Below, one piece after another: positions 17,201-24,758 of a stretch of DNA of 37,629 nucleotides. The notes below the pieces were generated by a model. The model was not told the DNA's origin. It worked only from the letters and a program-made list of their open reading frames with translations, and did not search any database. The stretch comes from JAZNSB01 sp045590955 (GTDB lineage Bacteria; Pseudomonadota; Alphaproteobacteria; RF32; CAG-239): positions 1 to 37,629 of the forward strand of contig JAZNSB010000061.1 in the NCBI GenBank assembly GCA_045590955.1. Reading direction: 5' to 3'. Within the stretch, counting starts at the first letter, position 1. The number at the start of each line of letters is the position of its first letter. The translations under genes and the position numbers were made by a program.

Positions 17201-20200
17201 CTCTGCAAGCGGATAAGATTCTGCTTGCGGACAATACTTGTTTTCTGCTCTGTCGTCTTTGGTGCAATCTATACATTGGTCTGCGGATTGGGCTCCTGCA
17301 AGTGAAAATGTGCCGGCCGGACATTTTGTTGGCTCTGATGATCCTCCCTGACAATAATAACCGCACGGACATTGAATTGGCTGATTTTCACATCCACTAT
17401 CTAACTCGCCGGTGCCTTCCGGACAGTAATGTCCTTTAGGACAAGCTACTTGGGATGACGATCCTCCGGCACAGTAGTTGCCGGCACCGCATGGCTTAAA
17501 TGAATTTCCGTCTTTATAATATCCGCATACCGGCTCACAAGTTTTTCTGTCTTCATTAGGAGCACTGTTTGCAAGACATGTTTTACATTCGGTGTCTGTA
17601 TGGGATGTTTGATCTTGGTATGTGCCACTATCACATGTTGAACATTTTACGCAATAGTGTTTGCCCTCACCGTTACCTTCCCATTCTGTTGAGGAAGTTT
17701 CTGCTACTTTTTGACCAGCTTGACACGTTGTTTGCCCGTATTCTGCGTTTTTAAGATTTGAACATTTGCACTCTGCATAACATATGACGGAGGTACCTGC
17801 AATCTGCTTATAATCTCCACCAAGAGCGCCTTGTGAACAGTTGTTGTCATCAACGCTTATGTAGTAATACAGATATGCCGAATCTGTACATTTTGCTTCA
17901 TAACAATCGCTTTGTGAGGTAGAACCTTCGTTACTTGTCATATTTCCAGTGCAAGCAGTACATGATTCTGCAGCTCCAACAACATCTTTATATGTGCCGG
18001 CCGGACATATGGTGGCATCTTCGCCACCACAAGTGCCAAAATATCCTTCTTTCGGACAGCATGAATTTACTGACGTACTCACATCTGATGTGGTGGTTTT
18101 GCCGGTTGGGCATGATTGTGGACCAGAACTGCCTCCAAGACAGTAATTGCCTTTGCCACAAACCTCTACAGGACCGCCTGCAGGTCCATAATATCCTGCA
18201 ACCGCAACACATTGTGTATCAGAAGTGGAAGCGGTTTGTTCTGTGGTCATGTTGTCTGGACATGTCTTGCAGTATGAATTTTCTTTGGTGTCCTTATATG
18301 TTCCTTTTACACAAGCTGTTGCCGGTGTATTATCTGGTGTACCTGAATATCCTGGGTTTGCCAAACAATCTGAAACATCGTCCGCTCCTGTGCCTGATGT
18401 GGTCTTATTGGTGGGGCATGGTTGACCGGTGGTGCTGCGAAGCGGACAATAATGATCAACTTCACATGCTAAGGCATCTCCTTCCCCATCTGCTCCATAA
18501 TAACCTGCTTTTGCATAACATCCATCTACGTTTGTGGCGCCTTGGTTTGATGTTTTGTTTGTCGGACAGCTTTTTCCAGGGCAAACAGATCCAGCCTGAC
18601 AATAGTAGTCTTGCTGACAAAGGTCTACTTCCTCTGTGCTTGTATTTAAACAATATCCTGCTCCGGCTTTGCATCCTGTTAATGCTGTTGCCTCCACGGT
18701 AGAAGTGGTTCCATCCGGACATTTCGTGCAACTTGTGCCGGTAAAGTTTGATTGCGCTTGATAGGTATTTACAGGACATTCTGAACATCTGTTGCAAGGT
18801 AGTTCTCCAACTACACCTTCTGACACAAGATAATTTCCTGCCGGGCAATATGTTATTTCTGTTGAATATCCTTCCGGACATGTGCAAGCTGAATATAATA
18901 CCGTACTGCCCGCCTGACAGGTGCTACCGCTTAAATTTGAACAATTTGCCTCTGTATATTTAAATTCTTCCGGGCAAGTAGCATCTACACAAGCAGTTTC
19001 TGAACAAGATCCTGCCGGAGATGTTTTTCCATCATCACATTTGCTTTGAACACTTGCTCCGGCTTCGCAATAATATCCTGCCTCACATTGTGTGGCATCA
19101 CCTGCCCCAGAGTTGCCATAGTAACCGCATTTTACCGTGCAAGCACTAACATTATCTGAACCTGCAGGAGATTCTTTTCCTACAGGACATTTTTGCTGAG
19201 ATGTTGCTCCGGGTTCACAATAATAGTTTTCATCACATTTTATGCAAGTGTTGTTTTCAGAATTGTAATAATATCCGTTATTACATGTACAAGAACCGCA
19301 TGTTCCAGCCGAAGATGTGGAATTTTCCGGACAAGTGCTACAAGATGAAGCTCCTGTTGTTGGAGTATATTTGCCTGCAGGACACTGTTCTGGTGAAGAA
19401 CTGCCTCCTGAACACTCTGAACCACAAGTACAAGCGTTTGTATTTGTGCTCATACATGTCTGGCCCGCAATATTACCTTTTGTGGTGCCGTATGTGCCGG
19501 GATTCCAACCGGTTAAAGAATATCCGTTAGGGCATGTGCATGAACTATAAGATTTTGAAGCACCAGATTGACACTCTTCTCCTCCCAAGTCTGCTCCATC
19601 TGTGCAATTTGATGAATTATATTTAAATATGCTTGCATCACAGGCGGATTCTATACACTGCTCAGCTGATGTTGAACCGGCATACTGGGTTGTATATCCC
19701 GGAGGACATGATTCACAATCTGCCTCTGTTCCGGTAGTTGAACCTATATATGTTTTATATGTACCAATCGGGCATGCTGTGGCAGGACCACTACCGCAAG
19801 TGCCATAATAACCTGCATTTGGACAACATCCATCTTCAGATGTTGCTCCTACTCCTTCTGTGGTTTTTCCGGTAGAACATGAAGGCAATGACGCACAATT
19901 GTTTGCTCCTTCACAAAAGTTACCTTGCGGGCAAACTTCTGTGCTTCGGCTATTTGTATCTACACAATAACCTGCCCGTGATTTACAATCGTTGATAGAT
20001 GTTGCACCTTTGACAGAGGTAGAATTTTCAGGACAATCATCACATTCTGTGCAAGAGCCTGATGTGCAGTTTGCTCCGTATGAATTGGCCGGACAAATAC
20101 ATCCACCTATGGCGGTTGTTCCTGTTGATGCGGTTATTCTGCCATTAGGACAGGCATTTTGAACTGTACATGAACCTGATTTTGGACAATATGTATTCAG

Positions 20201-23200
20201 GCCACAGGCTTCACAATCTGAAGCTTCATTGCGTCCGGATGCGTCAGTTGAATATGAACCGGCAGTACATGATGTTTGAGATGTTGCCCCTGCCGTGCTG
20301 TAACATCCAACAGATGTTGCAATACATTGTGTGCCATCGCTATAATATCCGGCATTACATGTAAAATTAGAGTTTCCTGTGCCGGAACATGTGGCGTTGG
20401 CAGGACAATCTTGCATTTGAGCTGTTCCTCCGGTGCAATACTTGCCATCTTCACATGGACGACATTCTTTACAAAAATCTGTGTTGTTTACCGGTCTGGT
20501 TGTGGTATATAGGTATTGACCTGCAGGACAACTGGTGACATCGCTCGGGCATGTTGCGCAACAGGAGTAATAATCTGTTCCGTCACTGGTACAAACACTT
20601 CCACACAATGAAGTGCAGTTTTCTGACGTAAATATATATTCTGAACCGCATGTTGCAGAAAAACAGTCACCTTCATCATCTGAACCTCTGTTACTGGTAT
20701 ATCCTTCTTGGCATGGAAGCTGTGAGGTTGAGCCTTGTGGACAATAATTTCCCTCTAAACATTGTGTGCAAACACCATTATTTAATACATATCCGCCTGC
20801 GCAGATAAGTGTTTTATCTGTTGGATTACAACTGTATATGCCTGTTCCCGTAGGACATGCCGAACATGAAGTGGCTCCCGTAGTGTTAGAGTATGATCCC
20901 GTCGGGCAAGGAAGACATACGTCATTACCAACACTGTTTTTATATGTTCCGGCAGGACATGGTCGGCATGAACCAGACTCTAACGTATAGCCGGCTTTGC
21001 ATACACAGTTGCCGACAGAACCTGAAGTATCAAACAATGTTGTGCTGTTTTCCGGACATTCTTGTGTTTCCGTACAATGTGGTGCCGTAGATTTTTGAGA
21101 ACAGTATTTTCCTTCTCCGCAGGGTTGAGAACAGTTTGTTGCTTTTGTTGTTGCAGCATAATATCCCGCATTACATGCTGTTTGTTGTGTGGCACCGGTG
21201 GTGGAAACAAAACATCCTACTGACGCATCTATACAACTTGTATTAGCAGTTTCTGTAGGTTGATATGTTCCTGTTTCACATGGAGTGCAAGATGTGATAA
21301 CTCCGGAATCTACCGTGGCTTTGTGCCCAGCCTTACAACTGTCTATCTTATAATAGGTTAATTTATCTGATTTAATACAACTGCTGTAATTGGCAAGTGA
21401 TCCGCTTGGAGCCGTTGTTAGTGTATATCCCGTACATGCATTGGCCACACAAACTCCATCTACCAAATTATACCCTGTTTCACAGGCAGATGCCTTACAC
21501 GTTGTGGCAGAACAAGCAAGTACTCCTTCTCCACAAGGTTTGCAAACGGTAGATCTTTCTTGGTCAGCACAGGTCTTTTCTTCGCATTGGTAGTGAGAAT
21601 TTCCGCCTTCACAAATCCAACCTTTTTCACATATTGCACAAGATGTAGCATTACCGTCTGTGTTTTTGTATGTTCCCGGTTCACATAATGTACAACTTGT
21701 TGGATTTAATGAATCATTTGCGTAGCAACCTGCTGCACAGCTTATCAATTTATATCTTTCTACACTTGGAGATACTGATGAATCTACGCAAGATGTATAT
21801 TGAGATACACAACTGTCCGGAGCTGTGGTTACCTCATATGTACAAGTTTTTTCACATTGTCCGGTTAATGAATTCCACTCATAACCTGCATTACATGCAC
21901 ACGCAGTATAATATCCTCCGCAAGATGTACCAGAACCACCGGACACATTACCTGTTGCTTCACATTTAAATCTGTATGATAAATCACAACATGTTTTGCA
22001 TGAAGATGCACATTTTTCAGGATATGTATAATACTCAGCACAACCATATGCGCAGTTTGAACCGCCACAAACACAATCTGTGCCGTATCTGCCGTCTGAA
22101 TCTACACAGATATTACCGGCTAAAGTTCCGGGGCATACATTGGCGGCCATCATATTGGTGGGATCAGGATAAATGAACTGTCTTAAATCGCACTTACATT
22201 CGCTCGATTGTGTGCATCTGCTATCAGGATCTTTACCCGGATTTTCAGGATCTGAACTAATGTTGTTACCGCCTAAATAACATAAATTTCCTGTCGGACA
22301 TGCAATTTTTATACCCGCCGAACAATAACTGTTTATACCACAAGCCAGACATTCTGATTGATCTGATTTTGGATATGTTCCATCTTCACAGGCAGTGCAT
22401 CCTGTTGAATCTGTATTAGCAACCTGACCTTCCGGACATCTTTGACATTCGGTATTCTTTTCTGCACTTGAATATGTCCCCCTAGCACATGATGTACAGT
22501 TTTCTGCACCGGAATATGGGCTTTTTGTACTCTTACCGGGACCACAATTTGTACAAGTAACATTTTGTGTGCCTGTTGAATATGTTCCTGCCTCACAAGG
22601 AAGACATGTTTGTGCTCCAGAATTAACTCCTCCTGTGCTGCTGCCTTTTCCGCAATCTTTGCAAAATGTATTGGCTTCTGCATCTGAATATGTACCTGCA
22701 GAACATACATTACATGTGGTGGCTGCTTTTGCGTCTGTTCCCGTGGCTTTTCCTCTGCCACAAGGAGTGCACAATGCATTAGCTTCTTGGGTTGAATAAT
22801 ATCCAGGTTCACATTCTTGACAGTCATTTGCACCATCTCTGTTTAAACCTGTGGCAGAACCGGCTCCACATTTGGTACAAGATACGTTAGCTTCTTGAGT
22901 TGAATATGTGCCTTTTGGACAAAGTGAACAATTGCTTGCTCCTGTTCCGGCAACATTTGTAGCAGATCCAGGCCCGCATTTTTGACATTTTGTTTGTTGA
23001 ACACTATCTGTGTATGAACCTTCCGGACAAGGAGTGTGCGTTGTTGAGTTTGCCGGACAATAGCTTCCAATAGGACAAACAATCGGTTCTTTAGAGTTTG
23101 TAGGACAATAATATCCGTTTGGACATCCTTTGGGTTCAGAAGAACCTGCCGGACAGTATTTACCTTCAGGACAATCTAATGGAACAGATGTTGCACTATT

Positions 23201-24622
23201 TGGACAGTATTTACCTTCAGGACATTTAATGCAAGCCTTGGCACCTTCTTGAGAATATGTTCCTGCCGGACAAGCTTGCGGGGTTGTGCAACCTCTTTTT
23301 TTGGTGCAATCTTCGTTTTCACATTCAAATGCGCAGAAATACCCTGCCGGACATTTAATAGCGCAATCAGAACCATCGGCTGAACAATTCATGCCGCCGG
23401 GCAGTCCTTTTAAACCGTCTTTTGTGCAGCAATATCCTTCCGGACATCTGGTTTGAGCCGCCATTCCGCTAGAAGCACAATAGTTTCCTGCCTTACATGT
23501 TGAACAGTATGCGTTACCAGAATTTGGAGAATACGTTCCCGGTTCACAAGGAATTGGATTTTGGCTACCCGCCGGGCATCTGTTTCCTTCCGGACAAGGA
23601 ATGTCATTACAATCATCTGTTACATATTGGCAGTAATAACCGGCTTTACATGTTCCGGGTTCTTCCATTCCGGTAATCGGACAACATTGACCGGCCGAAC
23701 AAGATTTACAAGAAGAACTGCCTATTCCATCTTGGTAGTAACCTTTATCGCATTTGCGTAAACAACCACCTTCGCAAGAGTGTCCCTTAATACACTCAAC
23801 ACATTCGGTGTTGTCCGTGTTTGGATAGCTTCCGGGCTCACAAGTTACGCATTTGCCTTCTGTTTGGGCATTTGAATATTCACAAGAACCGCATCTGGTA
23901 CATTGATCTGCAGAACACAATCCGGCTCCAACGCCTTCTGAACCGTAAGGACAATTTGAGGGGGTATCTGAAGCTTCGGGGCAGAATTTGCCTTCAGGAC
24001 AAGTTTGACAGCTGGTTACACCCTCTCCAAGGTTAGATACTGAGCTTTTATATGTGCCACATGGACATTTAACACACCCGTTGGCCGTCCAATAATATCC
24101 GGGAGCACACTTACAAACTTCATAATATTCTTGATAACTCTCATCTCTTACAGAGAAAATTGAGGTTCCGCCTGAATCTTTACATGTAGTAACAATTCCT
24201 TCCGTAACACCGCCGCTATATCCTTCTCCGGTACATTTTGATACAAAAATTTTTTTGTTAACATTGCAATGCTTATAATAATTTGGGTTTTTAGGACATC
24301 TGCCCTCTAAAACGTGCGTGCATGAATTACAATCATTAACTGTCAGAGTATAGCCCATTGAAGAACAGCTTTTTCTATCATAATCAGGCACCCAATGACC
24401 AGAGCCGGAACCGCTTGGCGGAGTGACAATTTTGATATCAAAGTGCATATCATCATCAGAGAGCAGTTTTACTCTTGCGTATTGAGGAAAGTTGGCATTT
24501 TCATTGAGTTTTTGTTCTGCAGCCGCAGTAATATCGTGATTTTTGATGCTGTATAAAGATGCATATACCGTAGAAACACTACAAATTAAACCCAAAACAA
24601 GCAAAAAAATATATTTTTTCAT
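11201..24622 (-). CDS. Giant secreted cysteine-rich repeat protein with two Lcl/DUF1566-like modules
   Basis: 4473 residues in one uninterrupted frame. Signal peptide at 1-21 (FLLVLGLICSVSTVYA). The rest is built mostly of short modules of the type CPAGTYS...C..CPAGYYC, as in GCC2/GCC3, ephrin-receptor-like and TNFR-like domains; in stretches I counted, about one residue in eight is Cys. Two Cys-poor insertions, about 3270-3490 and 4200-4375, look like Lcl/DUF1566 (C-type-lectin-like) modules: each has the AA.YC or AKFC helix, a WF(I/V)P element and a YW(S/T) strand. A Thr/Pro/Ser-rich linker (about 3165-3240) precedes the first. No sorting signal, autotransporter barrel, transmembrane anchor or RTX repeats are visible; the end is CSTTGTWSN. 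It should fold by disulfides after Sec export and may be surface-exposed; binding of glycans or host surfaces is a guess. AAAGGAAAG precedes the ATG. Confidence 0.85.
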   Translation of the reverse strand: MKKYIFLLVLGLICSVSTVYASLYSIKNHDITAAAEQKLNENANFPQYARVKLLSDDDMHFDIKIVTPPSGSGSGHWVPDYDRKSCSSMGYTLTVNDCNSCTHVLEGRCPKNPNYYKHCNVNKKIFVSKCTGEGYSGGVTEGIVTTCKDSGGTSIFSVRDESYQEYYEVCKCAPGYYWTANGCVKCPCGTYKSSVSNLGEGVTSCQTCPEGKFCPEASDTPSNCPYGSEGVGAGLCSADQCTRCGSCEYSNAQTEGKCVTCEPGSYPNTDNTECVECIKGHSCEGGCLRKCDKGYYQDGIGSSSCKSCSAGQCCPITGMEEPGTCKAGYYCQYVTDDCNDIPCPEGNRCPAGSQNPIPCEPGTYSPNSGNAYCSTCKAGNYCASSGMAAQTRCPEGYCCTKDGLKGLPGGMNCSADGSDCAIKCPAGYFCAFECENEDCTKKRGCTTPQACPAGTYSQEGAKACIKCPEGKYCPNSATSVPLDCPEGKYCPAGSSEPKGCPNGYYCPTNSKEPIVCPIGSYCPANSTTHTPCPEGSYTDSVQQTKCQKCGPGSATNVAGTGASNCSLCPKGTYSTQEANVSCTKCGAGSATGLNRDGANDCQECEPGYYSTQEANALCTPCGRGKATGTDAKAATTCNVCSAGTYSDAEANTFCKDCGKGSSTGGVNSGAQTCLPCEAGTYSTGTQNVTCTNCGPGKSTKSPYSGAENCTSCARGTYSSAEKNTECQRCPEGQVANTDSTGCTACEDGTYPKSDQSECLACGINSYCSAGIKIACPTGNLCYLGGNNISSDPENPGKDPDSRCTQSSECKCDLRQFIYPDPTNMMAANVCPGTLAGNICVDSDGRYGTDCVCGGSNCAYGCAEYYTYPEKCASSCKTCCDLSYRFKCEATGNVSGGSGTSCGGYYTACACNAGYEWNSLTGQCEKTCTYEVTTAPDSCVSQYTSCVDSSVSPSVERYKLISCAAGCYANDSLNPTSCTLCEPGTYKNTDGNATSCAICEKGWICEGGNSHYQCEEKTCADQERSTVCKPCGEGVLACSATTCKASACETGYNLVDGVCVANACTGYTLTTAPSGSLANYSSCIKSDKLTYYKIDSCKAGHKATVDSGVITSCTPCETGTYQPTETANTSCIDASVGCFVSTTGATQQTACNAGYYAATTKATNCSQPCGEGKYCSQKSTAPHCTETQECPENSTTLFDTSGSVGNCVCKAGYTLESGSCRPCPAGTYKNSVGNDVCLPCPTGSYSNTTGATSCSACPTGTGIYSCNPTDKTLICAGGYVLNNGVCTQCLEGNYCPQGSTSQLPCQEGYTSNRGSDDEGDCFSATCGSEYIFTSENCTSLCGSVCTSDGTDYYSCCATCPSDVTSCPAGQYLYTTTRPVNNTDFCKECRPCEDGKYCTGGTAQMQDCPANATCSGTGNSNFTCNAGYYSDGTQCIATSVGCYSTAGATSQTSCTAGSYSTDASGRNEASDCEACGLNTYCPKSGSCTVQNACPNGRITASTGTTAIGGCICPANSYGANCTSGSCTECDDCPENSTSVKGATSINDCKSRAGYCVDTNSRSTEVCPQGNFCEGANNCASLPSCSTGKTTEGVGATSEDGCCPNAGYYGTCGSGPATACPIGTYKTYIGSTTGTEADCESCPPGYTTQYAGSTSAEQCIESACDASIFKYNSSNCTDGADLGGEECQSGASKSYSSCTCPNGYSLTGWNPGTYGTTKGNIAGQTCMSTNTNACTCGSECSGGSSSPEQCPAGKYTPTTGASSCSTCPENSTSSAGTCGSCTCNNGYYYNSENNTCIKCDENYYCEPGATSQQKCPVGKESPAGSDNVSACTVKCGYYGNSGAGDATQCEAGYYCEAGASVQSKCDDGKTSPAGSCSETACVDATCPEEFKYTEANCSNLSGSTCQAGSTVLYSACTCPEGYSTEITYCPAGNYLVSEGVVGELPCNRCSECPVNTYQAQSNFTGTSCTKCPDGTTSTVEATALTGCKAGAGYCLNTSTEEVDLCQQDYYCQAGSVCPGKSCPTNKTSNQGATNVDGCYAKAGYYGADGEGDALACEVDHYCPLRSTTGQPCPTNKTTSGTGADDVSDCLANPGYSGTPDNTPATACVKGTYKDTKENSYCKTCPDNMTTEQTASTSDTQCVAVAGYYGPAGGPVEVCGKGNYCLGGSSGPQSCPTGKTTTSDVSTSVNSCCPKEGYFGTCGGEDATICPAGTYKDVVGAAESCTACTGNMTSNEGSTSQSDCYEAKCTDSAYLYYYISVDDNNCSQGALGGDYKQIAGTSVICYAECKCSNLKNAEYGQTTCQAGQKVAETSSTEWEGNGEGKHYCVKCSTCDSGTYQDQTSHTDTECKTCLANSAPNEDRKTCEPVCGYYKDGNSFKPCGAGNYCAGGSSSQVACPKGHYCPEGTGELDSGCENQPIQCPCGYYCQGGSSEPTKCPAGTFSLAGAQSADQCIDCTKDDRAENKYCPQAESYPLAEYCSPQGCPDGKVPTEDKKGCGDPDDGVCVVSGLAPEKCPAGSQATNGYTECGACSEGFYATSGKTCDECGKGYYCPKVDSAQTICGKEIVPTTRIQCQTNLTGSVTTASATATSQEECINAAGYYYSNEYKECEAGYYCPEGQNRQACEVGTYNPSTKQTDASACKQCPEGYYCPAGTGTLDDGKKCPQGYYCPAGTKDLEKVKCPDNSTTAGLTGQSDICSCQCNEGYYMNYTNGHVCTLCQAGYYCPAHTVEYTGSCPDSEGATPQFCTQGQCSAAGSSSCSNCPVGTHSLGTASAGYLSEDSTSACSPCDPGTYSSKEGSWACSECEEGYYCPSATESQTICGVEVTGTIKEPCPAGTYSNAGASSCTPCEAGTYSTGNAAECTPCQEGSYCPANEITGLYDSKVTCPEGHKCPAGSTSATACEVGTFSNEGASSCTPCNAGQYQDEAGKSSCKPCSAGTYTPADGVAHTSCTDCDAGDISGEGAIKCTKCDAGTYENGDRTACVTCECGYYCTGGTHKAECGLGKWSQAGATTGCTYCGGINYCPFQTTCQEDVANCPANTHSAQGSSSIDDCKTDAGYYWLTASSEEPMICPAGYYCKANGSRTNPGDNKVACPAGTYNPDTGKSSEEACQPCPVGHYCPITGISAAPKCPAGTYNPDTGKSSLDDCLNCPIDNYCIAGSAEPAACPAHTATWNMRISSSNTMTNPLGGANPLLVSNPAPSATSTNPVNPPDTGSSPSYTLNKSMLIRYLKRTGATKITQCIPSLGYYWKNDETLARCGAGAILYSDNTCEGKDSLAIAAGEAYGVTYASEAVKQRGNAFYPAVGIMINDEFAVALATSSEELPLMYQYNPTKYSYFINPWYGTQRNGVVNTASMDAAIYCARLNLNWTSNSWYQGTVDAMTYRWFIPTTAQARLITNPPTVLTSTYNAIYNKYWSEKDNYGYSIAALDNNSDPHSIFANQVWSLNISGTSFAPQTVANGTITGTIRGQSVASNYASAMCVMSIYKRCLPWYGYINVGTTTANVLLDDTTPGGTCIGNTNTAITKQVNPDTGAWTTYSSVDMCLEGTCLASAGGSCVTCPEGYICPVAGSDLCSEMEQCAAGTYSAAGATSCTTCPAGYYCEGGSSKVSCGATQYSPAGSDSANDCVTCPAGKYCTSTGVYSCPNGTYNPNTGATSSDACLSCDPGQYTSLIGSGAKEDCLTCTGGTKPNVIKAGCTNCTAGYSCTRGIETICPAGTYSLAGASECTPCPAGSYSATDGSSSCTSCDPGQYSAGNATSCSTCPAGYRCPGGTDKIVCPSGSYSAASSTSCTICPAGYQCPGGTNKIACPAGQYQGSTGQSSCVSCTSGFYCPGTLNDNTYQGADELECPAGRYSCVDGASVCTMCSAGSYQDSTGATGCLSCSAGTYFAGMGATSVQACKNCPAGYECPQTYTLVTACWGARFTYTIKKACEAGTYSTGSASSCTTCPAGHYCPLNKATGLYDKKVACPAGTYNENTEATSADACLPCPSGTYSNIGASECTPCSAGTYNENTEATSADACLPCPSGTYSNIGASKCTTCSDGSYSLGTGNTYCSTCPPGYFCKDGNKTGCSAGTYSSGGASKCTSCLAGSFTYGTSTSSSATSCISCTAGYYCPGGTNRVPCPANKYRATQGAKLESDCLACPTYNTTYKSTTLGKTGMTKCKAPLGFFINSSGALAKCHCGTGQYVYYDNISGYTPSGKSELYCGLYDDAKKDKIIGIIVTSDGYSIEDTMMVGLKNGNKVWSDSTLDSYPPEVASGSLDYSEHGYYNTYTHGSEWASQKTAKFCKDYATNYALGHGKWFVPAAAQLVLIDAGYKSSIATSRTKAGGDDFQSKYWTSDTEDKGTLLRKASGWTVNFSTGKYESLKRNETAYVLCFSALIPQHDTSSNLSFFDINSGAEREITLIPGYTTAKCVYTDTYSKTLKEEYDERFKQTGLGRHVCSCETDNGTFYDLTAPTTQSGTRSCSTTGTWSN
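12521..12736. repeat. 108-bp tandem repeat inside the giant gene
   Basis: Two adjacent 108-bp units (12521-12628 and 12629-12736). The first 90 bases of each differ at one position only. 108 is a multiple of three, so each unit adds 36 residues (AGTYNENTEATSADACLPC and onwards) without a frame change. Near identity at third codon positions indicates a recent duplication, while most other modules are diverged. Confidence 0.9.
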
Positions 24623-24687
24623 GTTACTTTCCTTTAGAAAACAAGCACATATAACGAGTGCGAGAAAACACTTCTCCCATTGTTTTG

Positions 24688-24716
24688 ATTATAAATAGAT
24701 TTTATTTTTATTGCAA
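24688..24716 (-). promoter_or_regulatory. Strong sigma-70-like promoter of the giant gene
   Basis: On the minus strand TTGCAA (24711-24716), a 17-bp spacer and a perfect TATAAT (24688-24693). Predicted start is near 24681, giving a leader of about 58 bases. The leader holds two small stem-loops: GAGAA/TTCTC around GTGTT, then GCAC/GTGC. Confidence 0.7.
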
Positions 24717-24758
24717 GTGAATTTTATGTTAAATTTTTGCTAAAACATTAAAGATTCA

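Noticed and set aside
12300..23761. Many plus-strand and alternate-frame ORFs of 60-255 codons across the giant gene
   Set aside because: They are shadows of the repeated Cys-rich coding pattern: low-complexity Leu/Cys/His-rich translations, no ribosome sites and no family features.
12240..24100. Dozens of copies of CCTGCCGGACA-like words, which at first look like uptake sequences or a CRISPR-like array
   Set aside because: They are the reverse complement of codons for the CPAG element of each module, follow the reading frame and have irregular spacing; no fixed repeat-spacer structure.
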